Shown here: in pieces, positions 1-9,743 of the stretch
Layout of the letters: each line of letters opens with the position of its first letter
Numbering within the stretch: the first letter of the stretch is position 1
Source: Bin80 sp965116685
Lineage (GTDB): Bacteria > Bacteroidota > Rhodothermia > Rhodothermales > Bin80
Assembly: GCA_965116685.1 (NCBI GenBank)
Contig: OZ220707.1
Span: forward strand, 3,691,969 to 3,755,968
Direction: 5' to 3'
Length of the DNA stretch: 64,000 bases
Translations under genes and position numbers: made by a program
Notes under the pieces: model-generated
Database searches by the model: none
What the model was told of the DNA's origin: nothing
What the model saw: the letters and a program-made list of their open reading frames with translations, nothing else

Positions 1-341
1 GAAGATTTCTTTTTAGGAGGCGGAGTCTCAAATAGTTGAAGTTGTTGAGCGACGGTTCGACTACTATTCGGGGTAGACAGCTCAAGGCCTTGAAGATTAA
101 TTTCTACGATGGTTGGAATCAGGTATCTTGCTTCCTTGACGGATCGGTCAAGCGCACTTTTAGGAATTTTGTTGATGAAAAGCGGAATGGATCCAGGTTG
201 TATACTCAGGACATCTTCATAGTATTTGTCTCCGAATCCATATGGTGGGCCGATGAACCCGGAAGCAAGGCAAAACATCAGGTTCAAATGGTTGGTAACG
301 AATAGCCCAGGGTCGGGAGACGGCGTTTTAGTTGTCCTCAT
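1..341 (-). CDS. Hypothetical protein of a helicase defence operon, 5' part only
   Basis: A frame with no stop codon runs from an ATG at 341-339 leftwards to the window edge, giving about 113 visible residues. It starts MRTTKTPSPDPGLFVTNHLN and continues with the recognisable segment FIGPPYGFGDKYYED. The start codon overlaps the stop of the upstream SF1 helicase gene (TAATG), so the two are very probably translationally coupled. I do not recognise the family. No catalytic motif is visible in this part, which contains hydrophobic beta-like stretches followed by a lysine- and proline-rich end (TPPPKKKS). Its place as third gene after a DrmA/DrmB-like helicase and an SF1 helicase suggests a role in the same defence system, but that is inference from position only. 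The remainder of the gene lies outside the window. Confidence 0.7.
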   Translation of the reverse strand, partial: MRTTKTPSPDPGLFVTNHLNLMFCLASGFIGPPYGFGDKYYEDVLSIQPGSIPLFINKIPKSALDRSVKEARYLIPTIVEINLQGLELSTPNSSRTVAQQLQLFETPPPKKKS

Positions 342-1528
342 TAATTCATTGGTTTGCGTTGCAAAACCTCTTGATTTTTCGGCAACAGATCATCAATTCG
401 TCTGGACCCATCCCGTTTCATCAGCAGAAGTATGTTATCGCGCGCCCTCGAAACCATCACATAAAACAACTTTTTAGTCGCATCCTGATCGTTAGGGCGG
501 ATAAAATGTTCATCAATGTCAGCCAGAACTACGGTGTCAAACTCAAGTCCCTTGCATGATTGAGCGTTGAGAACGACAATACCTCCCTGATAGAATCGTA
601 CCGCCTGCTTATTCTTGCTGTCATAGGTATAGATCGGTATAGAATTTTCGTTATGCAAATTCGTGGCTTCCTTTAAGGCATTTAAATAGGTTTCCCGAAC
701 ATGGTGCTTTGGGGTAATCACACCTATCAGCTTTTTGGGGTCACGCAGAAAGAGTCGGATGAGTGACCTGGCAATTTTAACGTAGATTTTTGGTTGTTGA
801 TGCTCAAAAGTATATAGGATCGGGGCATGGATACTTCCTTTATGCTCTGGTAATTCAGGTGGGGGGCTTGCCGGATCACCGGTATAGAACGCCCGTGCTA
901 AACGAGCAATTCCATAATTGTTTCGAAAATTATATTTGAGTTCAATGACCTCTTCGGTATCAATTGCAAGTGCATCTTCAAGATCTTGGCGGCTGCTGTT
1001 TTTATTTGCATGAATCTGTTGATTCTGATCTGCCGCGATGAAGAAATTTTCATAGCCAAGGCCAATCAGGGTATGATAGAAGCCTGGTGGCATATCCTGC
1101 CCCTCATCAATAATGAGGAATTCTTTCTTGTTCAATGAAGTGGTTTTCGTTGATATTTCATTCGTTTCGCGCATGCATGCCTCCCAGTCAGTTGGCGGCC
1201 AATCGGAGGGGGCATTTTCCTGTTTGGGGACGAATTTCCCTGTAATTTCCCAAAACTTTCTGCAAAACCAACTTTTGTATGTTGAACTTTCAAATCGTTC
1301 TCCCGCCATCTGTTGGCTTGCTTGATGTAGCATGTGATTGTAGACCAGAAAAACATGTTCGGCATTTTTCTTTTGGAGCTGTATCGCTCGCATCACCATG
1401 ACCACCGTCTTGCCGGTCCCGGGCCCACCAATGATGAGATGCTGCCCCTTGGATGAATATGCTAATGCAGCTTCCTGATCCTTTGTCAGATCCTGCACCC
1501 CTGGGAGCTTCCATTTACGAGTCTGCAT
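341..1528 (-). CDS. UvrD/Rep-like superfamily 1 helicase-ATPase, short form
   Basis: This 395-residue protein carries a compact set of SF1 helicase motifs. Walker A is GGPGTGKT near residue 35, motif II is FLIIDEGQDM, and motif III-like ADQNQQI follows. The arginine-bearing NFRNNYGIARLARAFY comes next, then QSCKGLEFDTVVLADID (motif V) and FYVMVSRARDNILLL (motif VI). It is much shorter than UvrD or Rep (about 700 residues) and seems to lack their accessory 1B/2B domains. That is typical of SF1 ATPases found in defence loci. The gene starts 4 nt after the large DrmA/DrmB-like gene and its stop overlaps the next start, so an operon is likely. An ATP-dependent DNA- or RNA-unwinding or remodelling role is well supported; the exact partner and substrate are inferred from context. 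Confidence 0.85.
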   Translation of the reverse strand: MQTRKWKLPGVQDLTKDQEAALAYSSKGQHLIIGGPGTGKTVVMVMRAIQLQKKNAEHVFLVYNHMLHQASQQMAGERFESSTYKSWFCRKFWEITGKFVPKQENAPSDWPPTDWEACMRETNEISTKTTSLNKKEFLIIDEGQDMPPGFYHTLIGLGYENFFIAADQNQQIHANKNSSRQDLEDALAIDTEEVIELKYNFRNNYGIARLARAFYTGDPASPPPELPEHKGSIHAPILYTFEHQQPKIYVKIARSLIRLFLRDPKKLIGVITPKHHVRETYLNALKEATNLHNENSIPIYTYDSKNKQAVRFYQGGIVVLNAQSCKGLEFDTVVLADIDEHFIRPNDQDATKKLFYVMVSRARDNILLLMKRDGSRRIDDLLPKNQEVLQRKPMN

Positions 1529-1532
1529 ACTA

Positions 1533-4500
1533 TTAGGGATGGGTTATTTTAAGAAGCGAGGGGAGATTTTTGCCGTTCCCATTGATCAGGATTCGGTCAA
1601 GGTATTGGTTGTTGCAGCAGCAACTTGATTCGGGGATCATCAGGCATCCATGGCAAGCTGCTCCGTTTAGTTGCTCATGCTTACTTTCTTCCGGGTTACA
1701 ACACACCGGATCAAATGAACACCACTTGGAGGCATCAAATGCCCGTGAGAGTAGGCGATAAAATTTCTGCGGCTGAGCGTATTCCATTAGCCCGCCCAGT
1801 GAGCCATGTCTGTCCGATACAGCGACAAAAATCAAGATCCCTGCCATGGGATCCTTACCATCATTTGCATAGATACGCTCCTGGAGAGATGCAGCGGGAT
1901 AACCACATTTGCGCTCCAATTGTCGGATCAGCAGATGAGAGAGGGAATGGCAAAGTACAAATCGTGGTATTTTTGAGACCTCATCATATCCTTTCACGGT
2001 ATATTCTATGTGGTCCAATAACTGGTTTAATTCACGGTCAGTTTCTCTGGCTGCTTGAAGTTTAGTCTCCCATATCTGTAGCAAAGGCTCACTCAAGGTA
2101 AAGAAAATCCCCTCACCATACAATTCGTTTGCGGGGAGCCAGTCAGAAGTGCCAAGTAGATCAGGGGGGACCAAGCGGGGCCTTTCGTACATGTTCTTCC
2201 CTTCGGATTGATGTCGAAGGGCCTCACGCCGGAACCCTAAAAATACCGAAATCATTCGTAGACGTTCAACCGCAACCAAGCGGTTCACCAACGACACGAT
2301 GTTTGGAGCAAGATGGTCCCCACTCTGTTCGCTCCATTCCAGAGCATAATGTTTCGTGACAAGGTCTTCATCTTCTCGTTGGCCTGGAATGGGCTGTGAA
2401 AGTGCCTGGTACTCAAGTTGTATCAGATGATCTGGGTCCGGTTGTTCATCGTAGAGAGGGTAGCCCCGCTCAATCTCCTCCAATGCCTCAAGAATTTCTT
2501 CGGGATCGCATCCATACTTGGAAGCAATACGTTTTGTCACACTTTTACGCTGAAATTCGGATCCAGCCTGATTAATTTTCTGCTGATCATCAGTATTTCT
2601 GTACAGAAGATCTACAACATTACCTCGTCTAATGCGCGACTCGGGTGGTATGACCAAGGCTCTGTGGTTCTCTTCTCGGTATATCCGGGAATCGCCGATA
2701 TACATGATTTCTGCCATACTATCTGCAACGAATTCTTCTGCAGGTTCACGGAACCAAGGTTGTTGCCAGGTATTGCTCCCAAACTGTGCCACATCTTGCC
2801 AGTTTTGACAAAAACATTTCTGGCACTGGACTAGGTTTCTAGGTTCCCGAATCAGTTTGAGATAGGCCTGATCATTGGTACGTGGGCAATCTTTCGACTT
2901 TTTCCCATGTGCCATATAATGCCAGTCTACATCTGCCAAATAGCCTTGTCGGTGCACAAGAACCCAATGAACCTGTCTCATCATTCCACCGCAGTTTTTG
3001 TCGCAGCATTGATTCGAGACGATCTGGGAGGGATGACGAAGCAGTCCACATTTCACACAATAGGACCATCGTGGAAATTCTTTCGTCGGGATACAATCAC
3101 TGTAGTTATCATATTTCTTTTTTGAAGCCGGTGGTTTAACAAGTCTACGGTTGCCGATCTTCGGATGCTTACAAATCTGAGTAACATACTTCAGCTCCCG
3201 ATCATGTAGTAAATCTTCAGGCCAAAAATTAATATCTTTCACGACAGCATTAAAGGTGTCCGTATTTTCTCCAATAGGTGCGATGGAGCCGACTCCTGAT
3301 GAACCCAGCAGGTTCGAAAATCGTATGTTCGTTGTATGGGGTCCCCACTGTAGCATGGCCGACTCCTCCACATTTCGCATTGAATTCAGCGTATGCCATA
3401 CTCCTTTGGCAGATGATTCAGCACTCTTGAGCAATCGGTCGGAATCAGTCAGATTCTCAGGCACGTGATATCGAAGTTCTCGGCGTCTTATCTTGGACTC
3501 TTCAGCTTTATCCAACCAGGTTTGATAAAGCTGATTGAGCTGCTCATGCACCTGAATTTGTGTTATCGGATCTGGACATGCGCTCGTGAGCCGATTCGTT
3601 AACTGAACCAAAATATTTTTCTCAATTCCCTCTTGTTCTCCAATTTTCAGCGCATCAGTGTTGTCAGTCAAGTGATCCCCCAAGTATCTCATTGCAGTGA
3701 CCAGGGCTGCATGAAGAGCTCGACGCCGCGCTTGATAAGTGAAGGGGGTAATACTGGATGCCTCCACAAATCGATGAAAGGATTCATGGAATGGCCGAAA
3801 ATTTTCATAATGTGCAAGACTTCGGGCTTGAGTACGATAGTAATTGACGACCACCAATCCAGGTACTTCGGACCGTCCAATACGGCCCGTCACCTGAATG
3901 TATTCCCCGGTCGTTTGTGGTTGTCCATTGACCACCATCAGGGCCAACCGCGAGACATCAAGCCCCACCGAAATCATATTGGTTGCAAAGACCCCGTCAA
4001 GACATTTTGCATGGTTTCGTGGATATTCCAACTCCTTGAATGTGGCGGCACAATCTTCGGCCGATCTGAGGCTGGTGAGTTCGGCGATGCGAGGGCTCTG
4101 GAATCGCGTACGAATCGCCTCTAGTGCTTCGTGATTCTCATTTTGCACGGAATTCTTTCTGACGAGTTGCATTCCTGCCTCTCGCACACCATGAAAAATC
4201 TCATTATGGTAGGTGCTGACATCCCTTAGACTGCGATTGAATACAACGATTGTCCACCATGCCTCTGCTAAATCTTCAGAATTTTGATCCTCCTCAAATA
4301 AAAGACTTGGTGCAGCCATGAGTGCAGCCATAATTGGGCTGATACTTTCTTGTCTGTTGAGGTTAGGGGCTAGATATCCCAGGTACATGCGGCCTGGCCG
4401 ACCACGATCCGTACAAGCGAAATACATGTCGTCACAGGAGATTCCTGGGGGTGGGAAAACCGTCATACTACGCCCATATAGGCTTTGGACCTGCTTACGG

Positions 4501-6494
4501 GCCTCGCTGATTGTGGCGGTGGAAGCAATATATTTTGGATTCACGCCCCGATCTTTGATGACCGTTTCAATGCCCGCCTCGTAGACCCCGGCGATGGATC
4601 CAAGAGGGCCCGTTACTAGATGGAGTTCATCTTGAATAATGAGTTCCGGGGGACGATTACGACGGCCAAAGAAAGCACGGGGGCCATGAATCCAAGGTAG
4701 TCGGGCGAATTTGTCAATCGTACTAATGAGGAGGGATGGGGGAGCATCATATAAGGCATCATCTACAACTTGACAGGGAAGTGGCAGTTGTGGACTGGAA
4801 TGGGAGTGCTTCCCAAAATTACAGCCGGTTTGATCAGTACAGTATAACCGGAGAGAATAAGGCTTGTACTCATACGCATCTTTTGTTAATTCTCCATCAC
4901 ACCAGGGGCATGAGGTAAGGATAAAGTTGAAACGCTCAGAGCTGCTACCTTCTTGAATAGCTTCCACTTTCCTCTCAGCCTGATCGTAGTTGTTCGGGCT
5001 GACTGCCATACCGGCCCAAAACCCTACACTGAATGGCTCTTCTCCCAGACGATCATCTTTTCGGCGAATCAACTCCAGCGCACAGATCATACGAGCAGCA
5101 CGTTCAAATTGCTGTCGGGTCAACAGGCGCAACGTATAACGCATAATGGCAACCGTACCACCACCATGCCCCCCGTATTTAAGCCTGCGCCAGATAATGA
5201 GGATTGCAATGAGTCCCAGGTACGCTTCGGTTTTCCCGCCTCCAGTCGGAAACCATATGAGGTCCATGGTTTCTCGAAAGTCGCTTTTTTCTTGAATCGA
5301 AGATTCAAGTACAGTCAAAAGAAAAGCTAACTGAAAGGATCTCCATCGGTAACTGTTGATGCTTGGGTCCTTCCCACTAACTTGATCTGCCTGCTGCATC
5401 TGATTCAGCATAGTCAGATTTGCCAATCGAAATGCTTCCGCAACACACTCGTCATTGTTAAGCAGTTCGACGCCTTGGTGCATACGCTTCAATGCGACGT
5501 CCATACGTTTCACCATGCGCTCCCCGGTTTCTTTCTTTAGGTCATTCGCAAACCCTGTAATGATCTTCCGCTGCTCAGCAATCCATTTTTCGTATCCATC
5601 CAAGAAATCTCTCAATGTAGTTGTCAGGCTCGTGATGTCTTCCTGACATAAACGCTTCAAATCAAGTGCTTTGTGGTTTCCCTGGGGATTCGTAGACAGG
5701 GCAGGCATTTCCACTATGGGCATAAACTCTGACCAGATCTTTGGCATCTGGCCAGCTTCCGCATCCCAGTCCACTGCAGCGCCATGCCCGACTGCAAAAA
5801 TCTTTACGTCTTTGTATTGAAGCTCAAATTCAAGCTCTTCCTCGCTCATCATGGGTGGCGCAAGGTGGGGGAGTTCTAAGAGGTCTCCCGACTCAACGGT
5901 ACAACTGAGGCGAACTTCAAAAAGACATAATTCCGCCTTATCGGAATGCCGCAAGATTTTTGGACCCCGTTTCAGGTTTGAGAGCGCCAGTGTACAGAGG
6001 GTTCCATCCGTTTGCAGGCGAGGTTCGAGTACGATGCCTGCCTGGTTCTCCCAAATTGTTTGTCTGAATGTGCCGCGAAGCTTCTCAATCGTGATCTCAA
6101 ACGGCTGCAACTCAATACGATGATAGGACTGCTTAACATATCTTCCAGATTTATCCCTTTTCCCTCTGTTTCTATAATAGCTTGCAGATGCTGTAATGGA
6201 GATCTGCGCATCACGGCTCACAAAAAAAGTGAATCCGACACTAGATGGAGCCGTGTAGTAGCGTCTGTACGAAAAATCTTCATCGGTATCATCCTCTGCA
6301 TTTGAGGCCCTATTCGGTTGAGTGATTTTTAGGGAATCAAAGGGAGGAGCTGAAGAGAACTCAATCGGGCTGAGCATCCCGACAGGATAAAGGTTTAGCG
6401 GGTTCCCGTTGATAATATCGTCTTCGGTCCCAGGGCCGATCATTTGTGAACGCAGCCATGTAACCAAGCGTCGTCGTGCCTCAACGTAATCCAT
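1533..6494 (-). CDS. DISARM-type DrmA/DrmB-like fusion helicase (DUF1998 C-terminus)
   Basis: This 1653-residue protein looks like a DrmA helicase joined to a DrmB-type DUF1998 protein. The Walker A region FPTGGGKTEAYLGL lies near residue 415, a treble-clef-like CPWC...C stretch near 525, and the DEAH-like IIQDELHLVTGPLGS near 625. The helicase C-terminal motifs ISVGLDVSRL and QVTGRIGR lie near 855. From about residue 1048 the sequence changes to a DrmB-like layout: IRFSNLLGSSGVGSIAP, then CxxCG and CxxC zinc-binding clusters. It ends in a DUF1998 region with CHSLSHLLIRQLE near 1520 and closely spaced cysteines (CHGC, SCCCNN) before the C-terminus. In described DISARM systems DrmA and DrmB are separate proteins, and a methyltransferase and DrmC accompany them; no methyltransferase is visible here, though the locus is cut by the window edge. 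It heads a tight three-gene operon. Alternatives are another DUF1998-helicase system, such as the Dpd family. The helicase and DUF1998 assignments are firm; the DISARM label is inference. Confidence 0.8.
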   Translation of the reverse strand: MDYVEARRRLVTWLRSQMIGPGTEDDIINGNPLNLYPVGMLSPIEFSSAPPFDSLKITQPNRASNAEDDTDEDFSYRRYYTAPSSVGFTFFVSRDAQISITASASYYRNRGKRDKSGRYVKQSYHRIELQPFEITIEKLRGTFRQTIWENQAGIVLEPRLQTDGTLCTLALSNLKRGPKILRHSDKAELCLFEVRLSCTVESGDLLELPHLAPPMMSEEELEFELQYKDVKIFAVGHGAAVDWDAEAGQMPKIWSEFMPIVEMPALSTNPQGNHKALDLKRLCQEDITSLTTTLRDFLDGYEKWIAEQRKIITGFANDLKKETGERMVKRMDVALKRMHQGVELLNNDECVAEAFRLANLTMLNQMQQADQVSGKDPSINSYRWRSFQLAFLLTVLESSIQEKSDFRETMDLIWFPTGGGKTEAYLGLIAILIIWRRLKYGGHGGGTVAIMRYTLRLLTRQQFERAARMICALELIRRKDDRLGEEPFSVGFWAGMAVSPNNYDQAERKVEAIQEGSSSERFNFILTSCPWCDGELTKDAYEYKPYSLRLYCTDQTGCNFGKHSHSSPQLPLPCQVVDDALYDAPPSLLISTIDKFARLPWIHGPRAFFGRRNRPPELIIQDELHLVTGPLGSIAGVYEAGIETVIKDRGVNPKYIASTATISEARKQVQSLYGRSMTVFPPPGISCDDMYFACTDRGRPGRMYLGYLAPNLNRQESISPIMAALMAAPSLLFEEDQNSEDLAEAWWTIVVFNRSLRDVSTYHNEIFHGVREAGMQLVRKNSVQNENHEALEAIRTRFQSPRIAELTSLRSAEDCAATFKELEYPRNHAKCLDGVFATNMISVGLDVSRLALMVVNGQPQTTGEYIQVTGRIGRSEVPGLVVVNYYRTQARSLAHYENFRPFHESFHRFVEASSITPFTYQARRRALHAALVTAMRYLGDHLTDNTDALKIGEQEGIEKNILVQLTNRLTSACPDPITQIQVHEQLNQLYQTWLDKAEESKIRRRELRYHVPENLTDSDRLLKSAESSAKGVWHTLNSMRNVEESAMLQWGPHTTNIRFSNLLGSSGVGSIAPIGENTDTFNAVVKDINFWPEDLLHDRELKYVTQICKHPKIGNRRLVKPPASKKKYDNYSDCIPTKEFPRWSYCVKCGLLRHPSQIVSNQCCDKNCGGMMRQVHWVLVHRQGYLADVDWHYMAHGKKSKDCPRTNDQAYLKLIREPRNLVQCQKCFCQNWQDVAQFGSNTWQQPWFREPAEEFVADSMAEIMYIGDSRIYREENHRALVIPPESRIRRGNVVDLLYRNTDDQQKINQAGSEFQRKSVTKRIASKYGCDPEEILEALEEIERGYPLYDEQPDPDHLIQLEYQALSQPIPGQREDEDLVTKHYALEWSEQSGDHLAPNIVSLVNRLVAVERLRMISVFLGFRREALRHQSEGKNMYERPRLVPPDLLGTSDWLPANELYGEGIFFTLSEPLLQIWETKLQAARETDRELNQLLDHIEYTVKGYDEVSKIPRFVLCHSLSHLLIRQLERKCGYPAASLQERIYANDGKDPMAGILIFVAVSDRHGSLGGLMEYAQPQKFYRLLSRAFDASKWCSFDPVCCNPEESKHEQLNGAACHGCLMIPESSCCCNNQYLDRILINGNGKNLPSLLKITHP

Positions 6495-6869
6495 GCAACA
6501 CGTATACCCAGATATGAGAGGGCAGAATCAGCAGTTTCGAATGATCTTTTTCATGTCCAAATGGCACATAAATGGGAAAATGAGTATAACTTGATTGCTC
6601 AGAATCCCTCGGAAATTTAGGAGATTATGGCGCAAAATCCAAAATAATGACCACATTCATATCCAACAGGTTGCAAAATTCCAAATTCGATTGGCCGTTC
6701 TTGCAGGAGACCCAGCTTGGATCTGAGCTTCATAGATCGAGCCCCGATCTATTTTTATGCAACTATATCAATATAATTGGGCACCTTTTTGGGTAGATTA
6801 GCGTTCCACGGGGCTGTGAAATAGGCATTACACGATTTGTAATGCATCTTAATTTAGTCAAAGGCATAC
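6495..6869. promoter_or_regulatory. Divergent intergenic region between the defence operon and secD
   Basis: This AT-rich 375-bp gap separates two divergently transcribed operons, so it must carry promoters for both. No convincing ORF, RNA gene or long repeat is visible. Just upstream of secD is a short palindrome (CATTACACGATTTGTAATG, near 6829-6845) that could be an operator or simply chance. There is no clear Shine-Dalgarno sequence before secD. Confidence 0.4.
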
Positions 6870-8753
6870 ATGCAAGGTAACGGATTCAAGATAGGCGCAG
6901 TCGTTTTCTTTCTGACACTTTCTGCTTGGTACTTATTCCCATCATTGCAGGGACTTTCCCTGAACAATCGATTGGAGGGGATGGATCAGGAAGAGAGATC
7001 TGATTATGAGCGCGAAAATTATTCCAGGATTGAGTCAATCAAGGAAAAATCCCTCAATCTTGGGTTGGATCTCCAGGGAGGAATGCATACCACCATGGAG
7101 GTTGGACTTAGGGAATTGCTTGCTCAGTTGGCGGGGGAGCGCAGGGATAATACATTTGATCAGGTTCTCGCGGCGGCAGACGCACGCACCGAAACAGAAA
7201 CCATATCGTTGATTGATGCGTTTGTGGAGGAGTTTGAAAGTCGTGACCCCGACGCTAGCCTATCACGCTACTTTCGTAGTGAAGAGATCACTCGACGTTC
7301 CAGTAACGCAGAGGTGACCGACTATTTATATATGCAAGGTACGGATGCAATTGAGCGTGCCATGCAGGTCATTCGTAATCGTGTAGACCGGTTTGGAGTT
7401 ACAGAACCCTCTATTCAGACGCAGGGCAGTCGAAGGATTGTAGTTGAACTCCCCGGCATTGATGATCCTGAGCGTGTGCGCCGTCTGCTCAAAGGGACGG
7501 CAAGGTTGGAATTTCGGCTTATGGCGGATCCGGGTGAATTGAATTCGTCGTTGCAGCGGATCATCAATCATTATGAGATAGATGTGGCAGCTGAGGTGGA
7601 TTCGGTAGAAACTCCTGCAGAGGAGGATACCTCCGAGGAAGCAGATACATCCTTTGATGTCAGTCAACTGCTCGCGGAAACAGAAAGTTTGGACGAGATA
7701 GGGAATTCCCTTTTGGATGTTCTGATTCCAGCCGGTCAAGGCTCTGTGGTCTTCGGGGAAGTATCTGTGCAGGATACCGCCGCATTTAACTCGTTGATGG
7801 CAGATCCAGAAGTGCAGGCGATGCTCCCGCGTGATATCGAGTTGCTCTATGATGCGAATCCCAGTGGCACAGGGGGGGCAGAATATTATCCGGTATTGGC
7901 AGTCAACATGAACGCCGAATTGACGGGAGATGTAATTACAGATGCCAGGGCTGACTTTGACCAGACCACGAACCAACCGCTCGTTGATATGGAGATGAAC
8001 TCCGAAGGAGCCCGGGTATGGTCTCGTCTTACCGGTGCCAATGTGGGCAAGAATGTGGCTATCGTTCTTGACCGGGTCGTGTACTCATACCCAACGGTCA
8101 TTGGTCAGATCAGCGGTGGGCGATCCCAGATCACAGGATTGGCTTCACAGGAGGAATCCGATGATATTGTAACGGTACTCAAGAGTGGAGCCCTTCCCGC
8201 ACCTGTGGAGATTGTGGAAGAGCGGACGGTCGGCCCAAGCCTAGGCGTTGTCGCTCGAAAATCCGGTTTCACGTCGCTTCTGGTCGGTCTCTCTATCGTG
8301 GCCCTGTTTATGATTATCTATTACCGGGGAGGAGGGATGGTTGCTGATCTCGCGTTGATTATCAACATCATCTTTATTCTGGGCATTTTAGCGGGATTCA
8401 ATGCAACATTAACTTTGCCGGGTATCGCAGGGATTGTTCTTACGATCGGTATGGCGGTTGATGCGAATGTGTTGATCTTCGAGCGTATCCGCGAAGAGCA
8501 AGCGACCGGGAAAACGCTGAAAGCGTCCATTGACGGTGGTTATGGTAAAGCACTCAGCGCGATTGTGGATGCCAATATTACGACCTTTTTTGTAGGCATC
8601 ATTCTCTATTCATTCGGGGTTGGTCCAATCCAAGGTTTTGCTGTGACCTTGATGGCAGGCATTTTGGCATCGCTCTTTAGTGCGATTGTGTTTACCCGCA
8701 TCATATTTGATTACGTAGTGATTGGCCGCCGCGGAGCTATCAGCTTCGGCTGA
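6870..8753 (+). CDS. secD: Protein translocase subunit SecD
   Basis: SecD is the inner-membrane RND-type subunit that, with SecF, uses the proton gradient to complete protein export through SecYEG. The 627-residue protein has an N-terminal membrane segment (about residues 7-25) and the family motif LGLDLQGGMH near residue 63. A long periplasmic P1 head follows, with a lineage-specific acidic insert around residues 240-265 (EEDTSEEADTS). The C-terminal membrane block from about residue 465 carries the conserved GMAVDANVLIFERIREE, which contains the proton-relay aspartate. secF follows after 33 nt, so the pair is co-transcribed. The ATG at 6870 gives a normal signal-anchor N-terminus. Confidence 0.97.
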   Translation: MQGNGFKIGAVVFFLTLSAWYLFPSLQGLSLNNRLEGMDQEERSDYERENYSRIESIKEKSLNLGLDLQGGMHTTMEVGLRELLAQLAGERRDNTFDQVLAAADARTETETISLIDAFVEEFESRDPDASLSRYFRSEEITRRSSNAEVTDYLYMQGTDAIERAMQVIRNRVDRFGVTEPSIQTQGSRRIVVELPGIDDPERVRRLLKGTARLEFRLMADPGELNSSLQRIINHYEIDVAAEVDSVETPAEEDTSEEADTSFDVSQLLAETESLDEIGNSLLDVLIPAGQGSVVFGEVSVQDTAAFNSLMADPEVQAMLPRDIELLYDANPSGTGGAEYYPVLAVNMNAELTGDVITDARADFDQTTNQPLVDMEMNSEGARVWSRLTGANVGKNVAIVLDRVVYSYPTVIGQISGGRSQITGLASQEESDDIVTVLKSGALPAPVEIVEERTVGPSLGVVARKSGFTSLLVGLSIVALFMIIYYRGGGMVADLALIINIIFILGILAGFNATLTLPGIAGIVLTIGMAVDANVLIFERIREEQATGKTLKASIDGGYGKALSAIVDANITTFFVGIILYSFGVGPIQGFAVTLMAGILASLFSAIVFTRIIFDYVVIGRRGAISFG

Positions 8754-8786
8754 TCAGCGCAGTACAATCGAACCAAGATATCTGTT

Positions 8787-9731
8787 ATGCGCATTTTCGA
8801 GAATACGAATTATAATTTAGTTGGAAGCAGAAAAAGGGGCTATATACTCAGTGGCATTCTGATCTTCCTCAGCATTGGAGCAATCCTTACACGTGGATTA
8901 GAGGTTGGGATAGATTTCAGAGGAGGGATGGAGTTTGTTGTTGAGAGCGACGAGGTACTGGCAGTAACTGACGTACGGACTGCCTTAACATCTGTGCTCG
9001 AGACTTCGCCCGAAGTCAAAACCTACAGTGATGTGGGAGCAGGTGGACAGGATGCGCTCCTGATTCGAAGTGCATCTGAAGGAGAGACGACTGACATCCA
9101 GTTACTGATCATCCAAGGCATTTCAGATGCATTTCCAGAGAGCAACCCGAGAGTCATCAAGACAGACATTGTGGGTCCCCGGTTTGCTGAAGATTTGAAG
9201 CGGAGCTCAGTTTATGCAGTGTTGGGGTCGCTTCTGGTTATTTTCCTTTATGTGATGCTTCGCTTTGAGTGGAGATTCGGACTCGGAGCCGTTGCAGCTC
9301 TCTTCCATGATGTCTTGATAACACTGGGAGTGTTCTCGCTACTTCAGGGAATTATGCCTTTCTCGATGCAGATCGATCAGGCAATCATCGCAGCTTTTCT
9401 CACGATTGTGGGTTACTCTTTAAATGATACAGTGGTTATCTTTGATCGTATTCGTGAGTACACGAACCTGTTTAAGACAGAACCATACAAAACGGTTGTC
9501 AACCGATCAGTGAATACGACATTGAGTCGTACCTTCGTTACTTCGGGAACAACCTTGCTGGTTGTTGCAACATTGTTTATGTTTGGAGGAGAGGTTTTGC
9601 GTGGGTTTTCATTTGCACTTATTATAGGTATTATTATCGGGACATATTCGTCCGTCTTCGTGGCCACTCCTGTAGTGGTTGAATTGTATCATCGGACGTC
9701 TGGCTTGACCAAGAAAGCCAGCCGCCGTTAA
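8787..9731 (+). CDS. secF: Protein translocase subunit SecF
   Basis: SecF is the smaller RND partner of SecD. The 314-residue protein has a first membrane helix at about 18-36 and the SecF motif GIDFRGGMEFVV near residue 47. A periplasmic domain follows, then five membrane helices from about residue 140, with the conserved SLNDTVVIFDRIRE near residue 212. The length is normal for a stand-alone SecF. It lies directly after secD and 12 nt before a STAS-domain gene, implying one transcript. Confidence 0.97.
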   Translation: MRIFENTNYNLVGSRKRGYILSGILIFLSIGAILTRGLEVGIDFRGGMEFVVESDEVLAVTDVRTALTSVLETSPEVKTYSDVGAGGQDALLIRSASEGETTDIQLLIIQGISDAFPESNPRVIKTDIVGPRFAEDLKRSSVYAVLGSLLVIFLYVMLRFEWRFGLGAVAALFHDVLITLGVFSLLQGIMPFSMQIDQAIIAAFLTIVGYSLNDTVVIFDRIREYTNLFKTEPYKTVVNRSVNTTLSRTFVTSGTTLLVVATLFMFGGEVLRGFSFALIIGIIIGTYSSVFVATPVVVELYHRTSGLTKKASRR

Positions 9732-9743
9732 TCTTTTGCAAGC

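Noticed and set aside
36..305. Plus-strand 89-codon frame at the left edge
   Set aside because: The minus strand carries the coupled third gene of the defence operon over the same DNA, with an ATG overlapping the upstream stop; the plus frame has a TTG start and no recognisable protein.
1625..2065. 146-codon plus-strand frame inside the large helicase gene
   Set aside because: It is antisense to the well-conserved DUF1998 region and has no protein-like features.
7326..7976. 216-codon minus-strand frame inside secD
   Set aside because: It is a shadow of the strongly conserved SecD frame.
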